DNA of 64,000 nucleotides from Kocuria rhizophila DC2201 (GTDB lineage Bacteria > Actinomycetota > Actinomycetes > Actinomycetales > Micrococcaceae). Positions 7,394 to 14,885 of the stretch are shown piece after piece (position 1 is the stretch's first letter; each line of letters begins with the position of its first letter). The notes beneath the pieces were generated by a model that searched no databases, had not been told where the DNA came from, and saw only the letters and a list, made by a program, of their open reading frames with translations. The stretch is taken from contig NC_010617.1 of NCBI RefSeq assembly GCF_000010285.1, positions 620,001-684,000 on the forward strand, read 5' to 3'. The translations under genes were made by a program, and so were the position numbers.

Positions 7394-8305
7394 TCAGCTG
7401 CGGTACATGACGTCCACGTGCCAGCGCTCGAAGCCCAGGGACTCGTACAGCGCCATGGCCGCGGAGTTGTCCGCGTCCACGTAGAGCATCACCTCGCAGA
7501 GTCCCTCCTGCGCGAGGTGGTTGATCCCCGCCGCGGTGAGGGCGCGCCCGAGTCCGCTGCCCTGCTGCTCCGGGTCCACGCCCACCGCGTAGACCTCCCC
7601 GAGCGCCGGAGAGTCCCCGGAGCCCGGGTGCACCTTGGTCCAGTGGAACCCCAGCACCCGGTCGGGGTCCTGCTCGGAGACCGCCAGCAGGAAGCCGCGG
7701 GGGTCGAACCAGGACTGCCCCTCGCGCTCCTGCAGGTCCCCGAGGGTGATCCGGCCCTGCTCGGGGTGCTGCGCGAACGCGCGGGAGTTGACGTGCAGCC
7801 ACGCCTGCTCGTCCCGGCCCACCTCGAACGGGCGGATCCGCACGCCCTGCGGCAGGGAGACCTCCAGGGGGATGTCCTGCGCGCCGGAGACCGTGCGCTT
7901 GAGCTGGAGCAGGTCCCGCACCGCGGTGAGTCCGTAGAGCTCCGCGAGCCGGCGGGAGGCAGGCTGGTCCCCGTGGGCCCAGGCCTCCACGGTGCCGTCC
8001 ACCATGGCGCGCAGCTGGCCCGCGATCGCCGTGGCCACCCCCTGGTCCCGGTGCCCGGGCGCCACGGTGAGCTCCACCGTGAACGTGGACGCGGCGTCCT
8101 GCTGCGGCACCACCACCGCGGCGCCCACCAGCTCGTCCCCGTCGGTGGCCGCCACGCACGTGGCGCCCGCGCGCCCGGAGCGGATGTCCACGAGCGTCTG
8201 GTCTGAGAACGGGGGTTCGCCGTCCGCCGCGCGGGAGCGCTCGGCGAGCGCCACGAGCTCGTCAGGGAAAGGGATGCTGTCGTACGGGGTCACGGTCACG
8301 GACAT
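7394..8305 (-). CDS. mshD: Mycothiol synthase (MshD)
   Basis: MshD N-acetylates cysteinyl-GlcN-inositol with acetyl-CoA, the last step of mycothiol, the actinobacterial glutathione substitute. The 303-residue length and tandem GNAT layout fit the family. The N-terminal domain runs to about residue 140 with LTVAPGHRDQGVATAIAG; the C-terminal domain contains GVDPEQQGSGLGRALTAAG as the acetyl-CoA loop and ends in SLGFERWHVDVMYRS. GAGGAGG precedes the ATG. It lies 33 nt after glnR on the same strand. Presence of this gene is itself strong evidence for an actinobacterium. Confidence 0.95.
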   Translation of the reverse strand: MSVTVTPYDSIPFPDELVALAERSRAADGEPPFSDQTLVDIRSGRAGATCVAATDGDELVGAAVVVPQQDAASTFTVELTVAPGHRDQGVATAIAGQLRAMVDGTVEAWAHGDQPASRRLAELYGLTAVRDLLQLKRTVSGAQDIPLEVSLPQGVRIRPFEVGRDEQAWLHVNSRAFAQHPEQGRITLGDLQEREGQSWFDPRGFLLAVSEQDPDRVLGFHWTKVHPGSGDSPALGEVYAVGVDPEQQGSGLGRALTAAGINHLAQEGLCEVMLYVDADNSAAMALYESLGFERWHVDVMYRS

Positions 8306-8338
8306 GGGTGCCTCCTCGGCGTTCGTGCGGCGGTCCGC

Positions 8339-9028
8339 TCAGGCAGAGGGCTCCCTGCCCGCGGCGAAGTTGTACCCCACGTTACGCACTGTGGTGATCA
8401 GGTGCTCGTGGTCCGAGCCCAGCTTGGCGCGCAGCCGCCGGATGTGCACGTCCACGGTGCGGGTTCCGCCGTAGTAGTCGTAGCCCCACACCTCGGAGAG
8501 CAGCTGCTGGCGGGTGAACACCCGGCCCACGTGCTGCACCAGGAACTTGAGCAGCTCGAACTCCTTGAACGTGAGGTTCAGGGGGCGTCCCGCGAGCTTC
8601 ACGGTGTACGAGTCCTCGTCGATGCTCACGGAGCCCGCGCGCAGCACGGAGCGCTCCGTCTCGGGCTCGGCGGAGACTGCGTGCGCGCAGGCGAGCCGCA
8701 GCCTGGTCTCCACCTCGGCGGGCCCGGCGCTGTCCAGCACGACGTCGTCCACGCACCACGACGCCGCCACGGCCGCCATCCCGCCCTCGGTCACGCACAG
8801 CACCACGGGCAGCGGGCGCTCCAGGGCGGACAGTGCCTGGGCCGCGTTGCGGGCTCCCACGAGGTCCGCAGTGCCGTCCAGCAGCACCACGTCCGGGCGG
8901 GCCGAGCCGCCGAGTGATCCGGTGGCGTCGAAGGAGTGCAGCACCACGGTGTGCGAGAGCAGCTCCAGGGCGGGCAGCGCCGTCTCCACCGCGCGGGCGC
9001 TGGGGCTGAGCAGGGCGATGTGGGACAC
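8339..9028 (-). CDS. glnR: GlnR-type winged-helix response regulator
   Basis: This OmpR-family DNA-binding protein of 229 residues has an N-terminal receiver-like domain (about 1-115) with a retained acidic residue D51 but without the full phospho-acceptor pocket. The C-terminal winged helix (about 130-225) contains NLTFKEFELLKFLVQHVGRV and GGTRTVDVHIRRLRAKLG. Sequence pattern and neighbourhood (mshD) match actinobacterial GlnR, the global nitrogen regulator of glnA, amtB and nitrate genes. The only plausible start is GTG 9028, though the open frame extends to 9943. No sensor kinase is adjacent, as expected for orphan GlnR. Confidence 0.85.
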   Translation of the reverse strand: MSHIALLSPSARAVETALPALELLSHTVVLHSFDATGSLGGSARPDVVLLDGTADLVGARNAAQALSALERPLPVVLCVTEGGMAAVAASWCVDDVVLDSAGPAEVETRLRLACAHAVSAEPETERSVLRAGSVSIDEDSYTVKLAGRPLNLTFKEFELLKFLVQHVGRVFTRQQLLSEVWGYDYYGGTRTVDVHIRRLRAKLGSDHEHLITTVRNVGYNFAAGREPSA

Positions 9029-9328
9029 GGTGGGATCCGCTCGGACGCGAGGTGGCCGGCCCCGGGACGGGTGCGGCCGATGACCGGGCCAGTATAGGGC
9101 GGGCCCGCCGCGCGGGACCGCGGGACCCGCACGGAGGGCCCGGGAGCGGCGTCGCCCCCGGGGAGGCCTGGGACGGTGGCGCCGCGGCGGCGTCGTGCCC
9201 GGGGAGGGGCGCCCGGAAGGGCGGCGGGGCGCGGGTCCTGGCCCGGGGCGGGACGCGGTGCGGCTACGCTGGCGGGAGGGCGCAGCGACCGCTGCCCGCT
9301 CGACAGCCAGGCCCGGAAGGACCAGCCC
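9029..9328. promoter_or_regulatory. Divergent intergenic region glnR / membrane protein
   Basis: This 300-bp gene-free stretch is extremely GC-rich. On the minus strand it has a near-consensus -10 TATACT at 9091-9096, giving glnR a leader of roughly 55 nt. On the plus strand TACGCT at 9265-9270 is a candidate -10 for the membrane-protein gene. I see no convincing -35 or operator. Confidence 0.4.
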
Positions 9329-9937
9329 ATGAAGTACGCGCGCATCGTCATCGCCGCCGTGGTGGCGCTGGTCCTCGCGCTCGTGGCCGGAGTCCTGGGC
9401 GGCTGGGCGCCGTTCGTGGTGTCCGTGGGCATGGCCGTGACCACCGGCGTGGGATGGCCCGCCGCCGCGGGGATCCACGCGCGGCGCCGGCACAACGTGC
9501 TGATCGCGGTGGCCGGGACGCTCGCGTGCCTGCTCGTGCAGCTCGTGCCCTCGCAACGGCTCGTGTGGCTGCCCGCGATCATCGGCGTCTCGTTCATGGC
9601 GGTGTGCGTGGCCGAGCTGGTGCGCGGGGAGGGTGCCGAGCACCGTCTGGAGTCCGCCCTGGCCTCGGTCACGGGAGTGCTCGCGGCGGTGGCGTCCTCG
9701 GGGTGGATCGCGTTCTCCCGCGTGGCCCACGAGCAGGGACTCAGCGGCTGGCTCACGGTCGCCGGGGTGGGTGCACCCCTCACGGTGATCCTGGTGGTGG
9801 CGGGCGCCCGGGTGATCTCCGCGGCCCCCGAGCACCTGCAGCGCAGGGGCATGATCACCCTCGGTGTGACCCCCGTGGCGCTGCTCGGAATGGTGGCGGT
9901 TTTCGCCAGTCAGGTGCTGGCCTCCGTGGTAGCGTGA
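9329..9937 (+). CDS. Actinobacterial integral membrane protein, function unknown
   Basis: I do not recognise a characterised family. The 202-residue protein is strongly hydrophobic with about six transmembrane segments (roughly 5-25, 27-48, 57-75, 79-97, 115-135, 145-165 and a last one at 175-198). There is a basic loop HARRRHN near residue 50 and no catalytic signature. GGAAGG lies 9 nt before the ATG. Its stop overlaps the -10 of the following 35-codon gene. Confidence 0.7.
   Translation: MKYARIVIAAVVALVLALVAGVLGGWAPFVVSVGMAVTTGVGWPAAAGIHARRRHNVLIAVAGTLACLLVQLVPSQRLVWLPAIIGVSFMAVCVAELVRGEGAEHRLESALASVTGVLAAVASSGWIAFSRVAHEQGLSGWLTVAGVGAPLTVILVVAGARVISAAPEHLQRRGMITLGVTPVALLGMVAVFASQVLASVVA
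9930..9935 (+). promoter_or_regulatory. Leaderless-type -10 (TAGCGT) for the small membrane peptide
   Basis: TAGCGT is followed by GAGACC (6 nt) and then ATG 9942, the TANNNT-N6-ATG arrangement. It overlaps the last codons of the upstream gene. Confidence 0.5.
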
Positions 9938-9941
9938 GACC

Positions 9942-10049
9942 ATGCTTGCACTCGAAATCTTCTACCTCGCGCTCCTCGGTCTCGCGACCCTCGCCATCCT
10001 CGGAATCGGCGCCAAGGTCGTGTTCAGCCTGTTCAAGGGGCAGATGTAA
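9942..10049 (+). CDS. 35-residue single-pass membrane peptide
   Basis: This small ORF encodes 35 residues beginning MLALEIFYLALLG and ending VFSLFKGQM, with one transmembrane helix (about 5-30) and a short Lys-containing tail. It fills the gap between the membrane-protein gene and the nitrobindin gene, ending 3 nt before the latter's GTG. Support comes from the leaderless -10 with correct spacing, the exact packing between neighbours and the uniformly hydrophobic composition. Function unknown; an accessory membrane peptide for the downstream genes is only a guess. Confidence 0.6.
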   Translation: MLALEIFYLALLGLATLAILGIGAKVVFSLFKGQM

Positions 10050-10052
10050 CTC

Positions 10053-10673
10053 GTGCCCATCGAGATCCCCACGGACCTGACCCCCGAACTCGTCCCCTTC
10101 GCGTGGCTCCTGGGCACGTGGGAGGGCAACGGCTTCATGGGGTACGGCGATGCCGAGCAGCGGGCCTTCCGGCAGCGCGTCACGTTCGAGCAGACCGGCC
10201 TCCCGTTCGTGATCTACCGCGCGCAGACCACGCTCCTCGACGAAGAGGGCGAGCCGCAGCGCGAGGCCACGTACGAGCAGGGCTTCTGGGAGCTCGCGCG
10301 ACCGCGCGAGGACGGTGACATCGGCCCCGGCATGCTGCCCCCCGATCCCGTCCCCGTGCTCACCTCCGCGGAGGACGTCGAGAAGCTGCGCAACGCGGAC
10401 GGCGGCTTCGACATCTCCGTGAGCATCCTCCAGCCCGGTGGCGTGGCGGAGCTGTACCTCGGGCAGATCAAGGGCCCCCGGGTGGACCTGCGCACCGACG
10501 CCGTGATCCGCGCCCAGGGCGCCAAGGAGTACCAGTCCGGCACCCGGCTCTACGGGCTCGTGAACAACCACCTCATGTGGGCCTGGGACATGGCCGCGGA
10601 CGGCCGCGAGCTGGCCACCCACGCCTCGGCGGAGCTGACCAGGATCGAGCCCGCGGCCCCCTCCGGGTCGTGA
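10053..10673 (+). CDS. Nitrobindin / FABP-like heme-binding beta-barrel protein
   Basis: This 206-residue protein of the nitrobindin (DUF1794, THAP4-like) family folds as a ten-stranded barrel binding ferric heme that reacts with NO and peroxynitrite. The signature G21-T-W23-E-G25-N-G27 opens the first strands. The C-terminal LATHASAELTRIEP holds a histidine close to where the proximal heme ligand lies in the family. The region around residues 85-105 (GPGMLPPDP) is a family-typical loop. The GTG start is 3 nt after the small peptide gene, and the stop overlaps the ygfZ start by 4 nt, indicating coupling. Confidence 0.88.
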   Translation: MPIEIPTDLTPELVPFAWLLGTWEGNGFMGYGDAEQRAFRQRVTFEQTGLPFVIYRAQTTLLDEEGEPQREATYEQGFWELARPREDGDIGPGMLPPDPVPVLTSAEDVEKLRNADGGFDISVSILQPGGVAELYLGQIKGPRVDLRTDAVIRAQGAKEYQSGTRLYGLVNNHLMWAWDMAADGRELATHASAELTRIEPAAPSGS

Positions 10674-11902
10674 GCGCGGTGCCGACCGTCCACACCTCCG
10701 CCCTGCTGGCCCGTCACGGTGCCGTGGCCGCCCACGGGCTGGACCGCGGCGTGGCCGCCCACTACGGGGATCCCGTGCACGAGCAGCGGGCCCTCGCCCG
10801 CGGCCGGGCCGTCGTGGACGCCTCCCAGCGCGGCGTCGTGACCGTCACCGGACCGGACCGGCTGAGCTGGCTCACCACGCTGTCCTCTCAGGTGCTCACC
10901 GGCCTGGAACCCGGCCGCGGCACCGAGACCCTGTTCCTGAGCGTGCAGGGGCGCATCGAGTTCGCCCCGCACGTGCTGGACGACGGGACCACCACCTGGC
11001 TCGTCACCGAGGCGGACGAGGCCCCCGGTCTCGCCGACTGGCTCACCTCCATGCGCTTCGCCCTGCGGGTCGAGGTCCAGGACGTCAGCCCGCAGTGGGC
11101 CGTGCTCGGGGCCACCCGGGACCTCGGCGGACGCATGGCCGAGCTGCTCTCCGCGGGACCCGCCACGGAGGTCTCCCCGCACGACGCAGCGGGCGAGCCG
11201 TCCGTGACGTCCGCCCACGTGCTCGTGTGGCGGGATCCCTGGCCCGACGTGGCCGAGGGCGGTCACGGCTACACCACCACCCCGGAGCACCCGGGGCGCT
11301 CCCGTGCGTGGTTCGAGCACCTCGTGCCGCTGGGAGCGCTGCCCGAGGTGGTGGCCGGTCTCGAGCGCGAGGGCATCGGTCTGGCCGGGTCCTGGGCCGC
11401 TGAAGCCCTGCGGATAGAGGCGTGGCGTCCCCGCTGGGGCGCCGAGACGGACGAGAAGACCATCCCCCACGAACTGGACTGGATGCGCACCGCGGTGCAC
11501 CTGTCGAAGGGCTGCTACAAGGGCCAGGAGACCGTGGCCCGCGTGCACAACCTGGGCCACCCGCCGCGCCGTCTCACGTTCCTGGACCTGGACGGCTCCC
11601 AGCACACCCTCCCCGAGGCGGGCGCCACCGTGGAAGCCGGCGGCCGCGTGGTGGGTCGGGTGACGGCCGCGCAGCTGCACCACGAGGCCGGGCCCATCGC
11701 CCTGGCCGTGCTCAAGCGCTCCGTGGACCCGGAGGCGGTGCTCACGGTCCGCGACACCCCGGGCGCGGCCCCGGACGCGGAGTCCGAGCCCGTCACGGAG
11801 CAGTGGGCAGCGAGCCAGACCGTGGTGGTGCCCCCGGACGCCGGTTCGGTGGTCGGGCGCGCCCAGGGCCTCATGCGCGGGCCGCGCGGCACCGCGCGCT
11901 GA
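10670..11902 (+). CDS. ygfZ: YgfZ-like tetrahydrofolate-binding protein (Fe-S cluster maintenance)
   Basis: YgfZ/IBA57-family proteins resemble GcvT and help assemble or repair Fe-S clusters in a folate-dependent way. The 410-residue protein has the diagnostic K280-G-C282-Y-x-G-Q-E motif in LSKGCYKGQETVARV. The GcvT-like folate domain fills the N-terminal half. The GTG start at 10670 overlaps the nitrobindin stop (GTGA). The coupling with a heme/NO-sensing protein may link it to repair after nitrosative damage, but that is inference. Confidence 0.9.
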   Translation: MSAVPTVHTSALLARHGAVAAHGLDRGVAAHYGDPVHEQRALARGRAVVDASQRGVVTVTGPDRLSWLTTLSSQVLTGLEPGRGTETLFLSVQGRIEFAPHVLDDGTTTWLVTEADEAPGLADWLTSMRFALRVEVQDVSPQWAVLGATRDLGGRMAELLSAGPATEVSPHDAAGEPSVTSAHVLVWRDPWPDVAEGGHGYTTTPEHPGRSRAWFEHLVPLGALPEVVAGLEREGIGLAGSWAAEALRIEAWRPRWGAETDEKTIPHELDWMRTAVHLSKGCYKGQETVARVHNLGHPPRRLTFLDLDGSQHTLPEAGATVEAGGRVVGRVTAAQLHHEAGPIALAVLKRSVDPEAVLTVRDTPGAAPDAESEPVTEQWAASQTVVVPPDAGSVVGRAQGLMRGPRGTAR

Positions 11903-11949
11903 ACCGCGCGTCCCGCTGACGCCGCACCAGCTCACCCCACGCAGACCTC

Positions 11950-11977
11950 GGCCCCCGGAGCAGATCCTCCGGGGGCC
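11950..11977. terminator. Bidirectional hairpin between ygfZ and pfkA
   Basis: GGCCCCCGGAG / CTCCGGGGGCC is an 11-bp perfect stem with a 6-nt loop, lying between the convergent stops of ygfZ and pfkA. There is no T-run on either side. Confidence 0.6.
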
Positions 11978-11998
11978 GCGGCGTGGGTGGAGCGGCGC

Positions 11999-13030
11999 TC
12001 AGCGGCCGAAGAGCTCCTTGGCCTCGTCGTAGCGGTCGCGCGGGACCGCCTTGAGACCGTCGAGGGCCTCGGCGAAGTCCACGCGCACCACGTCCGTGCC
12101 GCGCAGCGCGCACATCTTGCCCCACTGCTGCTCGGAGGCCATGGTGACCGCGGCGATGCCCAGGCGCGTGGCCAGCACACGGTCGAAGCCCGTGGGCGCG
12201 CCGCCGCGCTGGATGTGGCCCAGGATGGTGTTGCGGGTCTCGATACCCGTGATGTCCTCGATCTCGTGCGTCACGTACTCGCCGATCCCGCCCAGGCGCG
12301 GACGACCGGACGCCTCCACGCCCTTGCCGGCAATGGCCTCCTCCCGGTTGTCCGGGATGAAGCCCTCCGCCACCACCACGAGCGGGGAGCGGCCGCGGTC
12401 GTGGACCTCGCGGACCCACTCGGAGACCTGTTCCATGGACTCGCGGAACTCGGGGATCAGGATCGCGTGGGCGCCCGCGGCCATGCCGGAGTGCAGGGCG
12501 ATCCACCCCACGTGGCGGCCCATCACCTCCGCCACCATGCACCGGTGGTGGGACTCGCCGGTGGTGCGGATGCGGTCCATGGCGTCCGTGGCGATGGAGA
12601 CCGCGGTGTCGAAGCCGAACGTGTAGTCCGTGGCCTGGAGATCGTTGTCGATGGTCTTGGGCACGCCCACCACGGGCAGCCCGGCGTCCGCGAGGCGCTT
12701 GGCGCCGGCCAGGGTGCCCTCGCCGCCGATGGCCACCACGGCGTCGATGCCGTTGGCCTCGAGCACCTTGGCGATGTTCTCCGGCCCGCCCTGGGGCCCG
12801 TCGAACGGGTTGGTGCGGGAGGTGCCCAGGATGGTGCCGCCCTGGCGGGCGAGCCCGCGCACGCTCTGGCGGGGCAGCTCCATGATGTCGCCCTCCACCA
12901 CACCGCGCCAGCCGTCCCGGAAGCCCACGAAGTCGTGGCCGAAGGATTTGATGCCGTGCAGCACCGCACCGCGGATCACCGCGTTGAGTCCGGGGCAGTC
13001 CCCGCCGCTGGTCATAAGCCCGATTCGCAT
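11999..13030 (-). CDS. pfkA: 6-phosphofructokinase (group III, predicted ATP-dependent)
   Basis: PfkA phosphorylates fructose-6-phosphate in glycolysis. The protein has 343 residues. TSGGDCPGLNAVIRG opens the N-terminus, GGEGT (residues 102-106) is the nucleotide-site motif and PKTIDND (124-130) the catalytic loop with D128. Glycine at the second position of GG-E-G-T favours ATP over pyrophosphate, while the lysine in PKTIDND is typical of actinobacterial group III enzymes. MGRHVGW and HIQRGGAPTGFDR bind sugar phosphate. It is monocistronic and divergent from ppk2. Confidence 0.94.
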   Translation of the reverse strand: MRIGLMTSGGDCPGLNAVIRGAVLHGIKSFGHDFVGFRDGWRGVVEGDIMELPRQSVRGLARQGGTILGTSRTNPFDGPQGGPENIAKVLEANGIDAVVAIGGEGTLAGAKRLADAGLPVVGVPKTIDNDLQATDYTFGFDTAVSIATDAMDRIRTTGESHHRCMVAEVMGRHVGWIALHSGMAAGAHAILIPEFRESMEQVSEWVREVHDRGRSPLVVVAEGFIPDNREEAIAGKGVEASGRPRLGGIGEYVTHEIEDITGIETRNTILGHIQRGGAPTGFDRVLATRLGIAAVTMASEQQWGKMCALRGTDVVRVDFAEALDGLKAVPRDRYDEAKELFGR

Positions 13031-13082
13031 GAGTGGGTCAGCGCTCCTCTGTGCTGTCGCGTCCTACCTGACACCGTCCATC

Positions 13083-13088
13083 CTAGTG
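13083..13088 (-). promoter_or_regulatory. -10 element for pfkA
   Basis: On the minus strand a TAGGAT hexamer lies within CACTAGGATGG, about 50 nt upstream of the pfkA ATG. A similar CACTAGGAT occurs on the plus strand before ppk2. No clear -35. Confidence 0.4.
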
Positions 13089-13201
13089 ACCGTGGGGGCC
13101 GCGGGCCGGGTGCACACCCTCCTTCCGAGGGAGTTTCCGCGCACCCCGGGTCGCCGCCGCGCACCGCCGCCGTGCTCCGCGTCCCGGCGGCGCGGGGCCA
13201 C

Positions 13202-13207
13202 TAGGAT
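13202..13207 (+). promoter_or_regulatory. -10 element (TAGGAT) for ppk2
   Basis: TAGGAT lies 56 nt upstream of the ppk2 ATG, giving a leader of about 50 nt ending in the AGGAGG ribosome-binding site at 13253-13258. Confidence 0.45.
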
Positions 13208-13263
13208 CGGAGCCGAGAACTGTGAACACGCCGTTCGCGACGTCAGGCCACCAGGAGGACCAG

Positions 13264-14175
13264 ATGACCGCCCAGCAAGAACCGGCCCGGGAGAACCTGC
13301 GCGAGTTCATCGACAAGCTCGTGGACCAGGGCTACACGGTGCGGGACGGGCAGTCGCCGGACCCGGACCTCATCGACCCGGGGGGAAGCGCCGTGGAGAC
13401 GTGGCGCGAGGGGTACCCGTACGACGAGCGGATGTCCCGCGAGGACTACGAGCTGGAGAAGTACCAGCTGCAGATCGAGCTGCTGAAGTTCCAGTACTGG
13501 GGCCAGGACAACGACCTCAAGCACGTGATCGTGTTCGAGGGCCGGGACGCCGCGGGCAAGGGCGGGACCATCAAGCGCTTCACGGAGCACCTGAACCCCC
13601 GCGCGGCACGAGTGGTGGCGCTGAACAAGCCCTCGGACCGCGAGCAGGGCCAGTGGTACTTCCAGCGCTACATCCAGCACCTGCCCACCAACGGGGAGAT
13701 CGTGCTGTTCGACCGCTCGTGGTACAACCGCGGCAACGTGGAGCGCGTGATGGGCTTCTGCACGGACGAGCAGTACGAGGAGTTCATGCTGCAGGCCCCG
13801 GTGTTCGAGAAGATGCTCGTGGACTCCGGGATCCACCTCACCAAGTTCTGGTTCTCCGTGACTCAGCACGAGCAGCGCACGCGCTTCGCGATCCGTCAGA
13901 TCGACCCCGTGCGCCGCTGGAAGCTCTCGCCCATGGACCTGGCGTCCCTGGACCGCTGGGAGGACTACACCGTTGCCAAGGAGGAGACCTTCCGCCGCAC
14001 GGACACGGACCACGCCCCGTGGATCACCATCAAGTCCAACGACAAGAAGCGGGCGCGTCTGAACGCCATGCGCTTCTTCCTCAACCAGTTCGACTACGAG
14101 GACAAGGACACCTCGGTGGTCTACCCGCCGGACCCGCTGATCGTGCGCCGAGGCCGTGACGCCGTGGACGACTGA
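13264..14175 (+). CDS. ppk2: Polyphosphate kinase 2 (PPK2, class I)
   Basis: PPK2 transfers phosphate between polyphosphate and nucleoside diphosphates. The 303-residue single-domain length fits class I PPK2. Walker A is F-E-G-R-D-A-A-G-K-G-G (about 91-101). FDRSWYNRGNVERVMGFC contains the Walker B/substrate arginine region, and SVTQHEQRTRF and KSNDKKRARLNAM close the core. ATG 13264 is set by AGGAGG 5-10 nt upstream. Preference for polyP-dependent NDP phosphorylation versus the reverse cannot be read from sequence. Confidence 0.93.
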   Translation: MTAQQEPARENLREFIDKLVDQGYTVRDGQSPDPDLIDPGGSAVETWREGYPYDERMSREDYELEKYQLQIELLKFQYWGQDNDLKHVIVFEGRDAAGKGGTIKRFTEHLNPRAARVVALNKPSDREQGQWYFQRYIQHLPTNGEIVLFDRSWYNRGNVERVMGFCTDEQYEEFMLQAPVFEKMLVDSGIHLTKFWFSVTQHEQRTRFAIRQIDPVRRWKLSPMDLASLDRWEDYTVAKEETFRRTDTDHAPWITIKSNDKKRARLNAMRFFLNQFDYEDKDTSVVYPPDPLIVRRGRDAVDD

Positions 14176-14208
14176 CACCCTCCGCAGCCCCGTCCGACCC
14201 CTTACGAG

Positions 14209-14244
14209 AGCCGCCCAGCCCGCCTGTTGCGGGGCTGGGCGGCC
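14209..14244 (+). terminator. 12-bp hairpin after ppk2
   Basis: GCCGCCCAGCCC / GGGCTGGGCGGC form a 12-bp perfect stem with a 12-nt loop 33 nt after the ppk2 stop. No T-tract. It covers the first possible TTG start (14227) of the next gene, so it is either a ppk2 terminator or a structure hiding that start. Confidence 0.5.
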
Positions 14245-14808
14245 GCCGTCGTGTCCACGCTGTGCGCGGCCAGCTCCCACTTCGCGGTGGACCCGGCGGC
14301 CCCGGACCCCGTGCTGCTGGGGCTGAGTCTCGCGATCGCGGGCGCGGTGTGCGTGCTGCTGGCCGGGCGCCGGCTCGGTGCGGTGCGCACGGCGGGCGCG
14401 GTGGCGCTGAGCCAGCTGCCGTTCCACGCCCTCTTCTCCGCGGGCGGGCACGCGGCCCACGCGGCGGCGTCGTCCTCCGCGCACCACGCGCACACCGTGG
14501 CCGCCCAGACGACGGGCGGCCCGGGTGTGGAGCAGATCGCCGCGGTGACGGGCCATGGCTCGATGCGCTGGGCCCACGTGGCCGCCGCCGTGGTCACGTA
14601 CGTGCTGGTCCGGCACGCGGAGGACGGCTGGTGGCGGCTCGTGCACGCCGCGGTGCGCGTGATCTTCACGGCCGTCCAGCTGCTGGTCCCGGCCCTCGTG
14701 CCGTGCCACGCACCACGCCCGGTGCCCCCGGCCTTCCTGCTGCCCCCGCGCACGTTCTCACTCGTGCGCGTCATCCGCCGACGCGGACCCCCTCTCCTCT
14801 CGATCTGA
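14227..14808 (+). CDS. Predicted His-rich membrane protein upstream of PepSY gene
   Basis: I do not recognise a named family. The frame encodes up to 193 residues with an N-terminal hydrophobic segment, TM helices at about 28-46, 55-70 and 112-128, and a His/Ala-rich loop (SAGGHAAHAAASSSAHHAHT) of the kind that can bind metal. The C-terminus is Pro/Arg-rich. The TTG at 14227 sits inside a strong hairpin, so GTG 14251 is an equally good start. Spacing to the PepSY gene is 77 nt. The His-rich loop and neighbour suggest a copper/iron-related membrane role, by inference only. Confidence 0.6.
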   Translation: MRGWAAAVVSTLCAASSHFAVDPAAPDPVLLGLSLAIAGAVCVLLAGRRLGAVRTAGAVALSQLPFHALFSAGGHAAHAAASSSAHHAHTVAAQTTGGPGVEQIAAVTGHGSMRWAHVAAAVVTYVLVRHAEDGWWRLVHAAVRVIFTAVQLLVPALVPCHAPRPVPPAFLLPPRTFSLVRVIRRRGPPLLSI

Positions 14809-14885
14809 GTAGTCCACCACCGACGGCGCCCCCGGTCCGTCCCGGGGCGGTGTCGTTCCGTCCTGTCATCGAGAGGTACTTCACC

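Noticed and set aside
9029-9943. Upstream open extension of the glnR frame to 9943
   Set aside because: It runs antisense through the membrane-protein gene; the family N-terminus fits GTG 9028.
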